NCBI GenBank assembly: GCA_012932865.1
Contig: SAXG01000002.1
Location: forward strand, 2,046,001 to 2,110,000
DNA length: 64,000 nt
Source: Amylostereum areolatum
Lineage: Eukaryota > Basidiomycota > Agaricomycetes > Russulales > Stereaceae
Direction: 5' to 3'
Of this stretch, positions 46,790 to 58,207 are shown in pieces. The notes under the pieces are model-generated. The model ran no database searches. It saw nothing but the letters and a program-made list of their open reading frames with translations, and was not told the DNA's origin. A program made the translations under genes and the position numbers. The first letter of the stretch is position 1. The number at the start of each line of letters is the position of its first letter.

Positions 46790-48314
46790 CGCATGGGAGT
46801 GAAGGTTGGAGGAGAGCTTCGGCCGGAGGTCGTTACTATCATCGTGTCGCTTGTGGGAGTTCTGAATCTGACAAATCTCGTTTGACAGAACTTGAATCAA
46901 CTTGAAACCGCCTAATATTGATAGTTAACTCGACTTACAAGACACAAATGAAATGATATCTCTCCTCCCCCCGCCGTCGCTGATCTCGTATTGGATCTGC
47001 TACCCAATCTTTCTCTAGTCCACCGCAAGTCCACCACCCCACTCTCTCCGGAAATCAGCCCCACATCCGCTGGAAATTTTGATCTCGGAAGTCCCAGCAA
47101 ACACTCTCTACTACTATGTAGTAGTGTCTCGATCGGCCGACGACAGCGACTCTCCCAAATACTGTGGCGCCACCCTGATATTACTGGACCTCGGCCGCTT
47201 GAGTGGGTCACGGACGGACCTTGTCATTGTTTGACCCATTTCGTGGAATTCATGGTTCCCAGCCTGACTCAGAGCAGAGACATCCACCCGACGAACTTCG
47301 AAGAGCGTTCCTTCACCGTGTACGGCTGCACAACTACCATCTTGTCTCTGTTGCAAGCTTCATCTTTATCATTCTGACGCCTTCGGCGCCGTTCTTCATA
47401 CACAGCCCATATAACCAGTCCAGCGGTCCAACCGGGAATTGGTTTGCCAAAGACCATCCCTTGCCAGCTGAGTTCTATCTTCGTAAGCACCCTCGTTCTA
47501 ATCGCATTGGGTATCGTTGGTGTGCAGAGTTGGTGTGCAGAGGTACTCGTTCAAGAGCACATATAATCGGTGCACGCTATAGCAACTATATCGGTGCTAT
47601 TCGCCTTCCAAGATGCACCGGTATCCCCGAAGGCAACGGTGGTCCGTGGAACCACTCTTTCAGCCTTGAATGAACTTAGATACCGGCGTCGAGTGGACTT
47701 TCCGAAGCCGAGGCTTTCCCTTCGCCCCCCTCCGGTCTTCTCGTCTGGTGCACCCCGTTAGTGCAGTCTGCAGATCCTGACGTGCTTTTTTTTTTGCTCA
47801 CGGCAGGCTCGACTCCACTTGCCGATTCTATCGTGGACGCCGTTCGCCTACCAGTGTGCCACCAACTCCGTGACTCCGACAGCTAGGGGTATATTAGGTT
47901 GGCCATGAGCGCTAGCCGTCTGGGTCTGCAGACTGCACCATTGGCCGTCGGGATCATGCGCATCCGTCGGTGACGCGTTATTTGCTTTCATTGCCGAGAT
48001 TTGATGGAAATAAAATATGACGCTTTGACAGGTAGACATCGAAATGAGGTCGGCGACTCCATCTACTCAACAGTAGATTCGTTATAAACAAACAATCAAC
48101 GTTCAACACACGAGGAGACGGAAGCCTTGAAGCTTGTTGAATATGGCAGTTTCTTCATTCACTTTATAGTAGTACAACCTAGTAGACCGGACCTAGCTGA
48201 CTTTATCGAAAAAGGTAAGGCTGCTACGGCAAAGTAGTGTATATATGTTGTATATATGATCTCCTCATGACAACCGCGTACTAGATCTTTCCATTTCTAC
48301 TGGCTTGTTTGTGA
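46790..48314. other. Intergenic MFS exporter / hydrolase 5
   Basis: 1.5 kb without a supported gene. Features seen: a tandem TTGGTGTGCAGAG repeat near 47517-47542, a T-run near 47787-47798, and 3' flank of hydrolase 5. Overlapping short frames on both strands lack motifs. Confidence 0.5.
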
Positions 48315-49362
48315 TTACACGGGCTCATCGTCGACCCATACCCTCTCCACAAAACTGATCAACGCATCGGCCACCTTGTCCGGCTCCTCCCAAGTGAGTG
48401 TATGCCCCGCCCCAGGGATCATCACAACTTCGAGGTTTTGCGCACCGGCTGCCTTCATCTGTCCCACTAAGACACGCGAGAAGATGATGGCGTCGCTTTC
48501 TCCATGGATCACGTACACCGGCAGACCCTCCTTCACCGCCTTCCATAGCGGCTCCGTGTTTTGTTCGTGGGTCATCGCGAGAGCCCGACATACTTGGGGT
48601 TGCGATGCGCCCATACCATACCACATGCAGCGCATAGGGTATGAGACAGCTTTGGACGCGTCGGACACGAAGCACGCGTCGGCAAAGTCTGTCAGAGCCT
48701 TCGGGACGAGCGAAGGGGTTTTGACGCGTTCGAACACATCGAGCACGAGCGGGGTGACGCCACCTGTCCATATATCCTTGACGCAAGCCAGGCTTGAGAG
48801 GAAGACGATGCCTGAGATGGCGTCGGGGCCCAGGTGAGCGCATATATCGGGAGATATCATTCCTGTGGGCACGAAGGTATCCATGAATCGATGATACCAA
48901 CCGTGAAGAAAGAACCCGCTCTTACCTCCCAAACTCCTGCGTCATTTGTTTAGATCTTTTTTCTTAGAACAGGGCTGTGAATGCACGTACCACCCCACGT
49001 GAACTGGCTTGTGCAGGCCGTGCGTCTCTATTACCGCCTTGTAATCATCGGCATACAGTCCGGAGGTATGCCCATCTGGCGTCAAAGGTTGTCCGCTCCG
49101 TCCATGACCTCGTAGATCTGCCCTAACCTAAAAGTTCCGAATCAACAACAACGTCGTGGCCGAGCACTGTACGGGCTACACATACGATGTAAAGTGAGCG
49201 CAGCACATCTTCGCGCTGGCAGAACTCGTCGAATACCGCACCGCTGAACGATAAACCGTGAATGAGCACGACGTGAGGCTTCGACGGATCGCCCGATGCT
49301 TCGGTGAATATCTTCACTCCGTCGGACGACGTCAGGACCTTCTGTATGGTTGGAGGGGCCAT
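48315..49362 (-). CDS. Alpha/beta hydrolase paralogue 5
   Basis: Exons (minus) 49186-49362, 48991-49127, 48926-48936, 48315-48862 = 290 residues, same phases as copies 1-4. Start MAPPTIQKVLTSSDGVKIF. Motifs: HGLSFSGAVFDEFC, RADLRGHGRSGQPLTPDG, GWSLGG (microexon gagtttgggag), HGESDAIIFSRVL (acid), PGAGHTLTWEEPDK (His). Separated from the first four copies by about 18 kb containing housekeeping genes and transposons, but clearly the same family. Intact. Confidence 0.92.
48926..48936 (-). other. 11-nt microexon with catalytic Ser, hydrolase 5
   Basis: Minus strand: acceptor GACGCAG, microexon gagtttgggag, donor GTAAGA. Confidence 0.85.
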
Positions 49363-49840
49363 GGGGCGATGATGATGGTCGGAGGAGCTTTGGAATTGAT
49401 ACCCAACTGCAGAAGCTCGTCCTCCCTTTAAACCACCCCGTGAAAAGCTGCCGAGGGCTATCGGCTCATCACGTCGACTCTGATATATCTTGGAAAGAAG
49501 TGGAACGTGTGCATAGTGACCTCATCCGCCGCGCTGATTTTGTCCAATTCAGTTGTTTGTCTCATGAGGAATCGCCTCTTATCACATACCATGCCAACTT
49601 CGGCGCGCACCCGTAGTATTGAAAAGTCTGAATAGCCGAATACCAAGGCCTTGGTGACAGTCTATAGATCCCGCACGGGGCGGCGCTCCAAAACAGTATC
49701 AAATCGGCAAAACGCCCTCCCTGTTGTATCTGACGCCACGGTCCGGTAGAAGGTGTTCTTTGTCGAAGTTAGTCCTACGATTTATGACGCAAGACCGCAG
49801 GTGACTCCTCTCACCTTCAGTCTCTACCTCGCTCGCCGGG
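49363..49840. other. Intergenic hydrolases 5 and 6
   Basis: About 480 bases. A TATA-like TTTAAAG (minus, 49425-49432) lies roughly 65 nt upstream of the copy 5 ATG. Nothing else seen. Confidence 0.5.
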
Positions 49841-50916
49841 TCAAGGTCGCAGCTTCTGTTCGCCTCTGGTGGCCCCAGCCCGATCGCCCTTCCACACCCT
49901 CTTCGCAAATCCAATCAAAGCTTCAGCCACCGTATTCGGTTCATCCCAAATTAACGTATGTCCCGCTCCCTGGATGACCACGGTCTCCACATCCTTCGCC
50001 CCCGCGGCCCTTACCACGTCCTCGAAGATGCGCGGAAGATAAACAGCGTCGGCGGTGCCATAACATTGACATATCGGCAGACCTGTCTTGATGGCATTCC
50101 ATATTGGCTGAGCGTTCTGCTCACGGGTTGTGGCTAGTATGGAGCACTCTGGGCGATGCGCCGCGACCATCCCGAGCCACATGCAGCGCATATGGTAAGG
50201 TATAGGCTTGGGCATTCCGGATGCGAGGCATGCGTCGATGAACTCGGTCGATGTTTGGAGAACGGGGACGGGGTCCTTCAAGCGTGCAAGAATACCGGTG
50301 ATGCGCGGGGTGAGGTAACCAGCCGAAAAGTCACTGATGGAAATCAGGCTTGACAAGTAGAAGACGCCTGAAAGAGCGTCCACACCCAGGTGCGCACAAA
50401 CGTCCGAGGCAATTGTCCCTACCCAGTCAACGCATTAAGCAACAGCAGGGCGATGAATGTTCCACAGAAGATACCTCCCAGGCTCCTATGTATAGTGGTT
50501 AATCAGTTTGAGGGCTGAGAAATGGCGGAGCTGCGCACCATCCGGCATGGACTGGTGTACGCAACCCGTACGCTTCGACAACTGCCTTGTAATCGTCCGC
50601 ATACAGATAGGATAGATGTCCTTCTGGAGTCACAGCCTCTCCGCTCCGTCCGTGTCCGCGCAAGTCTACCCTGACCTATAAAAAGTGAAGCACCGAGGCT
50701 TCGTCAGCCGGATATCCATCCCTAAGGAGTGTCACGCACGACATAAAGCGAGCCCAATACATCTTCACGTTGACAGAAATCGTCGAACACGGCCCCGCTG
50801 AAAGACAGACCGTGGACGAGGATGACGTGAGGGTTTTTCGGATCACCCGAGGCTTCTGTATATATGTCTGTACCATCGGACGACCGGAGAGTCTTTTGCA
50901 CGGTAGTATAGGCCAT
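49841..50916 (-). CDS. Alpha/beta hydrolase paralogue 6
   Basis: Exons (minus) 50740-50916, 50539-50675, 50475-50485, 49841-50418 = 300 residues. Start MAYTTVQKTLRSSDGTDIY. Motifs: HGLSFSGAVFDDFC, RVDLRGHGRSGEAVTPEG, GWSLGG (microexon gagcctgggag, identical to copy 2), YGTADAVYLPRIFED (acid), QGAGHTLIWDEPN (His). The C-terminal tail RAGATRGEQKLRP is unique to this copy. Tandem with copy 5 on the minus strand. Confidence 0.92.
50475..50485 (-). other. 11-nt microexon with catalytic Ser, hydrolase 6
   Basis: Minus strand: acceptor TACATAG, microexon gagcctgggag, donor GTATCT. Confidence 0.85.
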
Positions 50917-50967
50917 GGAGCAGACGAGCTTGGGATATTTGCAACGCGACGGGAGAAGGCTAGCCTT

Positions 50968-50975
50968 CTTTTATA
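50968..50975 (-). promoter_or_regulatory. TATA box of hydrolase 6
   Basis: TATAAAAG on the minus strand, 52-59 nt upstream of the ATG at 50916. Confidence 0.5.
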
Positions 50976-51712
50976 AGCAACGCTGGCTGTCAACCTGTTA
51001 TGACGCCGACTCCACCCTGATTTTGGATTGGGAGAAGGAGCCGCGTTTGCTTCGTTATCGATTATAAAATGCGCAGGTCCGCGGCATCGCCGATAGAAGG
51101 TCCTCGTATCTGGCGTCTGGCGAGAACGATGGTCAGAAGTCAAGAAGATCCCAAGCAGTCATAAGAAATTTTGGGACATACCCCCACTCCTTCCAACGCA
51201 GACGCGCTATACATTGTATAATCCCATGACGTCCGTCATCTGACGCTGAAGGGCCTGCTGTTCTCAAAGAAGATATTTGTCTACTCGAGAAATATCAGGC
51301 AGCGTTAGCACACGTCGTCCTCAAAACAAGGGTCTTTCTGCACGTACCCCGATGCCACACGTCGGGAAAGCAAGCCACGAAGCAGCGCCTATAGGCTATC
51401 GGCGAAATGTCCAACGGTTCGTCCGCCACAATTGCCCGGGTGTCCAGCGAGACGATAGCGAAGTATTCATTAGTCATATGCATGCGCCAGCGTAGGTACA
51501 TCGTAGCCAAAGTAGGACCCAAGTCGTCGTGTCGTAAGAGGATACGTGAGGATGTTCGCGTCCGAGGATCAGACGCGGATGAGGGGATTCACCAAGGACC
51601 TCCGCCCGCAAACCTTCCCGTCCTCTCTTCTCGTTCCGCGAAGCACATCCCTAGATGGTATGGGTAGCTGCCGCAACTGTATCGTCCAGGCGCATAGGTT
51701 TAAGCCATGCGT
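50976..51712. other. Intergenic hydrolase 6 / J-domain gene
   Basis: About 740 bases; promoter of hydrolase 6 and 3' flank of the J-domain gene. No further gene supported. Confidence 0.5.
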
Positions 51713-53694
51713 TCAAAACTTGAAATGGATCGCGTTCTTGATAGAGTCCCATTTAGAAGGCGTGGGTTGCCCCTTGTCGGGTACGAAGAAGTCCCACCTG
51801 GATATTCAACGGTCAACACACCAACACCATGATAGAAAGCGCAAAAAAAGATCCGAGAAGACGAGTGGAGGGAGGTATCGAGCTTACCTGATATACAGAT
51901 CACCGTGTCGTACGACCTTGCCTCCTTCACACACAGGCATGCCCTTGCCCACCACCTTCGATCCATTGGTTGCTGCAACAAGGTCCGCCGGCGCAGGTAT
52001 CCGCATCTCTTTTCCGTCCACGCCTGAAAATACAACATGGGCATCTGAGAGGTCCTTTCGCAGCTCATCGACACCCGCCCAGGGTAACTCGAGACACATG
52101 TAGAGATCCGTACCCCGTGCGTCGTACTTTTTGTCACCAGTCCGCGAGCGGTCGACGCGACGGAAGTAGGTGTGTGGTGTTTCGCGAACTTCGAATATAA
52201 CGCTGGGTAGCGCATGAATGCGTACGCCAGGGAACGTACCCGCGGGAATGATGATCTTCACGGATTGCATTTTCTCATCGGGTGTGGAACCAGCCTGGGA
52301 GGTGGGCGTCGATATTTGGTACTGCCGCGTAGTGCCGTGGTAGAGTTCTTCAAGAGAAACTTCGAGAGGGAAGATCCATTCCTTCTGGGGGGTAGACGCC
52401 GATTTGGAGGACGGTACAAGTGTCGTGGAAGTGATGGGGTCTAGTGGCGGGTCTAGTGGCGCGTCCCGCTTGCTGAGGTGGACGTAATCGGAGAAATCGC
52501 CATGTGAATCCTTGTCTTCATCCTTTACTTTGACCTTGTCTCGGTCGCGTAGGCGAGAGGAGGAGGGGCTGTGACTAGGCTTCTTCTCCTTCTCTGGATG
52601 GGAAGACTCGTGGAAGGTGCGTGGTCGGCTGCCGCAGTCCAGGAGAGATGTAAGCGAGATGGAAAAAGGGTTGGTTCAACACGACGTACTGTGGTGGGCT
52701 GGGGCGGTGAGGTTTTGAATGCGGATCGTGACCAGGATCGGAACGTGTGGAATGAGTTGAGGTGAACGAGGCCGTGGAGGGTTTCGCGCTAGGAGCTTTG
52801 GACTGTTTTGAGGGCGAAGAACGGGCATCGGACTGCTTGGAGCGGACTTCGGATTGCTTGGGGCGAGTATCGGTATGTGTCGAATGAGAGTCGGGTCGTC
52901 GGGGGTGGTCATTATCAGAAGGTTGGGACTGGGGGACTTTGGATTCGGGATGTCGATGAGGAGTACTTGGCGGATGGGATGGTTTCTCCGCCCTTGGGGG
53001 ACGAGAAGTTTCCGCCTTGGGTTTCGATGGCGTTTCCGTCTTGCCAGCGGTGGAAGAGGATGCCTCAGGGACTGTAGCCGGCCCTGTTGCCATAGGTTCC
53101 TTCGCCGATGTCTTATCCTTCCCTGCTGTGGCCGGTATAGGGAAGCCATCGTCTGGCACCGTAGCATATCGCGTTCTGGGTGATTTCGAACGAGGTTCAT
53201 CGCGCGGTGGCTTTGAAGACGGCTTCGATGGCTCAGAACCTTTTGCGGCGTCCGCTGGTCTACGCGATTCGGGCGCAGGGGATGATTTAGGATGGTCCTC
53301 GCGTGTCCTCGCGTGGGATGCACGAGGGGGCTCGGATGAAGGGACCCGTGAACTTGCAGTTCGACACGGGCGTTCCACCTCGGCAGTCAACAACTCGTAG
53401 GCCTCGTGGATCTGGATCCGGCCAAAGATTCAGTCGGACCAGCTAGATCAAGAGAACAACATTATACGCACCTCCACAAACTTGCCCGACGCATACTCCT
53501 TGTCGCTCTCGTGACGGTCGGGGTGCCATTTCAGCGCCTGCCATGTATACCGTCGGTCACTGTGTATCGAGGAGCAAGAGAAGCACACGCACCAATTTCT
53601 TGTACGCTGTCTTGACTTCGTCTATGGTGGCATCTTCACTGAGGTCGAGTACGGCATAACTTTTGCGTCGTACTGATGTATTTGACGAAGTCAT
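51713..53694 (-). CDS. J-domain (DnaJ/Hsp40) co-chaperone with long charged linker
   Basis: Hsp40-type co-chaperone that stimulates Hsp70 ATPase. The J domain spans the first exons: MTSSNTSVRRKSYAVLDLSE, VKTAYKKL, then WHPDRHESDKEYASGKFVE with the essential HPD on a separate exon (about 53520), and EIHEAYELLTAEVERP. About 300 residues of Ser/Pro/Lys/Asp low complexity (52480-53380) follow, including repeated PKQSE and KQSDARSS-type segments. The C-terminal substrate-binding-like domain reads EWIFPLEVSLEELYHGTTRQ, KIIIPAGTFPGVRIHALPSV and ends after a final exon WDFFVPDKGQPTPSKWDS with NAIHFKF. It lacks the Cys-rich zinc domain, so it is class B-like (Sis1-type C-terminal fold). Confidence 0.88.
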
Positions 53695-54253
53695 CGCACC
53701 AGGCGGGGTGAAGGGGTTCAATGGGTACTAGATTGAATGTGCAGAAGGTGGATTGGAAAGGGTGCAAAGTGTACGAGAAGAGACAGGACAGACGTGTGGT
53801 GTATGACTACGGCCAGGGCCAGTCTTCAGCGACCAAGCTGAGGTTGAAGTTCACCGCGAAGTAGCCGATCACAACGTGGCGATGTCCAGATCTCCGAGAA
53901 CGATTGCCTTGAGGTTCTTGGTCACTTCAATGCTATTGGCTCGTCGGCAATGTTGAGATGTTCTTGCCTGGGAAATTTGACTCTTGAAGCCTTTCGTCCA
54001 ATGTAGAACACCCATCTGTTTGAGTAGCACTGTTCAGTGGTCACAGCATGCATGAGCCAGCTGATGATGTGTCTAGTCGTGGTGGAAGGTCATGAGAGTG
54101 GCGGCGGTGGTCGAGAGTCGGGAGTCGGGAGTCGGGACTGGAGTCGGTTTCAAGTGCACGTGGCCAGACGTGGCCGCGGCTTTCCTCAGGACCCTGCAAC
54201 TTTGATCCTAATGCTCACGGAAATGGCCTTCGATTGGGGCTGATCATGTATCA
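53695..54253. other. Intergenic up to mariner-like copy B
   Basis: About 560 bases: promoter of the J-domain gene and unassigned sequence with a GGGAGTCGGGAGTCGGGAC-type tandem near 54117-54140. No gene. Confidence 0.5.
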
Positions 54254-54255
54254 TA

Positions 54256-54324
54256 CAGCCGTTTGCATAACCGACTGGAATCCGCGCGTCGAGAAACTTG
54301 TTTGTCAGAGCCAAACATTGCCTT
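54256..54324. repeat. Left TIR of mariner-like copy B (69 bp)
   Basis: Inverted match to 58208-58276 and identical to the copy A TIR. Confidence 0.92.
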
Positions 54325-54822
54325 ATTGGGAGTGCTTATCACATTCGTCACGCAGTGACTCATTTGTGACTTCGTGCTGTTCAGGAGCGGGCTTCCTGAT
54401 CTTTGCGATGACCATTGACGACATGTTCCATCTACTTTCCACCCAAATGACCTCTCCAGAGTGATCAACACTCTCCGTGTCGGGCTTCGGGAGTCATGAA
54501 AACTCCTCATAGCTGGCCTAGAAGCCTTCAATACCCTGAAAAACCTCAACAACGAGCACAAACCACCCTTGTTGCTTGGATACTCGGTGAGTGAGGAGTC
54601 GGGAGCCTCGGAGACGTCCCCCTCGTGGTCTTGGATGCTTACACTTAATTTGGATCTCTCTAGAAACCAAAACTGCGCATGATTGAAGGGCAACAACGAG
54701 GGTGGGATTCTGGTGGATGACAGGAGCACGGCGAAGTTGCGGTGAAGTTGGCGAAGATGATAAAAAGCCTCGGGTTTTGAGCTTGTGAGTTCCATCCCCA
54801 TCTTTTTCCCGCTCCCTCCCTC

Positions 54823-56869
54823 ATGTCCTCTCCAGACCCTCGTGGACCGTCTCGTCCTTTGACACCGTGATTCGTTCCTTATCGACACCCGCAGGCTCCC
54901 CGACCTGTGTCGATCCACTGGCTTGTGAACCCGGGAGGGATTGGTACGTTACGTACCAGTAGAGTTTGTGTGCGGTGCTGACTTTCTCTAGATGGAGCGG
55001 TCAATCCTCCTCAATTCTACACATCCCAAGATGAGATGGAGGAGTCGCGACAAGCCGGCTTCGCGCGCCTGTCGCCTCAAGATCAACGTCGTGTTCTCGA
55101 TATGTTGACGGCACGATGGCAGGCTGCCAACCCCGGAGTAGTTGCCCCAACGCTCGCCTCACTACCTCGAGTTCCGCTGCCCCCAGTTCCGCCGCCCCCA
55201 GGCCTGCCGCTGCCACCACCACCACCTCCAGGCCCACAGTTGCCGCCGCCGCCTCCACCTATGCCTCAACAGTCGGCACCAGTCGCCCTCCAGGCTAACT
55301 CCGGCACTCCCTTGGCTGGGAACACAAGCGATGCCATTGGGTTTCTACCCTCCGCCCCAGGATCTGCTGCGTCGTCATCGAATGACCGTGCGTTGATCCA
55401 TTCTTCATTAACAATGAGCATACTGACCAATTACCTGCAGGCTACACCACACATTACACTGTCTATTACACCCCGGCTGTGCCACGTTCCGCGAAGGGCA
55501 AGAGCTCTGCGAGTTCAAAGAGGACTCACGACACGAAGGTCACCACTGTCGCTATCACCCCGAGTACTCCGCGTGAGTCTCTCGTAGCTGAAGGCCTTCG
55601 TATCCATGGGTTGGATGGGCAGTTCTCCATCAACGTACCATTCAAGATTCGTTGGACTGGTGTCAAGTAAGTTGTTCCGTCTATTGTTATACAAACATAT
55701 ACCTAAACGTTCTGTTACCTGCAGCAAGGGTGATGCATCAAGTGTCGATTCAGATGAAGACTGGTTCGCAATTCGGGAGGCCTTACTCCGTAAACGGCCT
55801 CGTGATGTCTACATCGAACTTGACCTTGACGCCATGGAGGCTTTCCGGCTGCGCAAGCGTGTATGTGGTTTCATCCCTGTTCTTCTGCTTTGACTAATAT
55901 TGGGACTTGTAGCCGTTTGATGCCGTGCTCCAGCACGACAAGGAACTCGGACCAACGTGTGCTGGAACCGAGGTAAGCCTGCACGTATATTTAATGAACC
56001 TGCCAAACTTATTGTATTTCTCAGGTTCCAAACACGGACTCGTACTCTGACTCGATCAAGCGTCAGGGTACTATCATTCTCGAGCTGAAGGAAATGTACA
56101 AGTGTGACAAGCATCGCGGCGAGCACAACGAGCAAGGCTTCTGTTATCCAACCCAAGATGGACACATTGGCCTTAATCGGAAGCGATTGAAGCGTTGGGC
56201 ATCCGCTGTTGTGAGTAGCCTCTGTGAATATGATCAATGCTGTACTGACCTTCTCTATCTCGATAGGATGCGAAAGAAACGACTGTCAAGTACCCTCCTA
56301 ATACTGAGGAGTTTGATGGCGTGCGCGATGGTCGTCTGCGCCCGCACAAGGCCCGTGGACGTTCAGGCCCACATTCTGTGATGACACCTACCGCCACACC
56401 CGCTGCACCCACAGATGCCGCCACCGCTCTTGTCCCCGTCATCGCTGGCCTCGTCAATCAACAAAGTGCTATGATATCTGCTGTTCTCGGCATTTCTCCG
56501 CCTCCCCTTCCCTCCGCCGCAGGTTCATCGGCGACCCCCGCTTCCATGTTATCTCCAGCACCGCCTCCTGCCCTGCCTTTCTCTCCTATGCCTCGGCGTC
56601 AGGATGAGTTATATTACTTTTTCCTCACTATCCTTGAACGTGATGGACATGACCTGTTGCAGTACCACTCCATGCTTGTTTCGGCGGAGATCACCCTTGA
56701 AACCTTGCCCTCGCTAGACCTTGACACCTTGGTGTCACTCACCGGGGGTGATAGCGATAGCCTGAGAGTTCTCGTTGCATCCGCAGAGCAATTCTCTAGG
56801 CGTTTACGCATGAAGAAAGACTATGTACGGTCTCTCTTTTCAGAGTACGATGTCTTCGGGGATAAGTGA
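54823..56869 (+). pseudogene. Transposon accessory protein, copy B, early stop at codon 16
   Basis: Same seven-exon structure as copy A (exon 1 54823-54943, last exon 56267-56869). Codon 16 is TGA (54868-54870) where copy A has CGA (Arg), a C to T change at a CpG. The next in-frame ATG (MEESRQAGF, 55036) could yield a protein lacking about 55 N-terminal residues. The rest of the coding sequence, including the proline tract, CxxH/H/C cluster and C-terminal helical region, is unchanged. Confidence 0.75.
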
Positions 56870-57035
56870 GTTTCTCGAACCTTTATAATGTTGCCTAATA
56901 TTTTCTGTACATACACCATGCTGTCCTGACCCCCCACTCTTTACTACACTGCATAACCTTCCGCTAACCTACTACTCCCTCATCTGTCGCATAATCACCT
57001 CTGTCCATACATCTACCCCACGTTCGTTACCTACT

Positions 57036-58127
57036 TTACGAATACCCGCAGTTTGTAATCCAGCCAATGGCATCTTCATTCGTTATTTCTTCCATAGCAA
57101 GATGGATGAGTTCAGCGCGCATGTGAGGTCCAGTGAAGTGGCTTTCATTACGGCGCAAGAAGGCTTTGATACTACTGAAAGCTTGCTCGATGGGATTCAT
57201 GTCGGGGGAGTATGGTGGTAGGTATATAAGCTTTGCACCTGTCATTAAAACTGGTTAGTATACCTTGAAGCCGGAGCTTTCAGACAGCACAACGCACCAC
57301 AGTCATTCTCAATGATCTCCCGCACTTCGTCTCCATGATGAAAGGCAACATTATCCATGACTACCACAGAATTACGGCTTGGATTGTCTGGAGTATATGA
57401 GTTGAGAAGGGGTGCCTATATGAGCACAACACAGGCATAAGCATGACACAGACATCCAGAAGAAATTGAAGCGTACAACATCCTCCCGCAGAAAATGGAG
57501 GAACCTCTCACGGTTGACTGATCCTTCGAGAAGATCCAAAGCAATGATCCCATCACAGGAGAGCACTGGGAGCATTGTCAGGCGTGTGCCATGGAAGAAC
57601 AGGTCACGGCGGACGCATGCAGATCCCAGTGGTGCCCTTCCCATTGTCCGCTGATGTGCCCGATCATCCACCCCAGATTCATCCAACCAGACTATGCTCT
57701 CCATGGGTATATCCCCCCAAGCTGCATCCCACATTGCGCGAACGGCATCGTTTCGTTCCAATGCCTCCTTTGATATCCGCTTGTGAGTGAGAGCAAGGCT
57801 GCGAACAGCGCGGGCGACGGTTGCAAGTGAAACGTACACTCCGAGCTCCTTGTCAAGACGGTCTTGAATCTCGTCAAGAAACATTGCTGGCTCTTGGACC
57901 AACCAGGAGTTGATGGATGTGAGCTCTCCAAATGAAAGGATGCGGGAGCGGCCATGGGACAACAGTCCATGGGGACTATGCACTGAACCTGTCTCGCGAT
58001 AAAGGCGGAGGATTTCATAGACTGTGCTTTTTGAGCACTGCGCGAGTTCAGTGATCTCGGAGACTGTAAAACGCTCCCGCCATTCGACAATGCGTTCTCG
58101 AAGTTGAGGGTTAAGGGGAGGTGCCAT
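57036..58127 (-). CDS. DDE transposase (Tc1/mariner-IS630 type), copy B
   Basis: Exons (minus) 57477-58127, 57298-57415, 57036-57238, 323 residues. Translated frames are identical to copy A, including the [18 protein letters not shown] and NPIEQAF catalytic motifs. Probably competent to act on both copies. Confidence 0.92.
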
Positions 58128-58207
58128 TGCGGTCAGGACTCAAGACACTGCAAAGCTGACCTCGCGACGCACAGCTGTCACTCCCGCAGCAGACGTGATT
58201 TCCCGAA

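Noticed and set aside
52676..53323. 215-codon minus-strand frame rich in Pro/His/Arg
   Set aside because: Alternate frame of the low-complexity linker exon of the J-domain gene.
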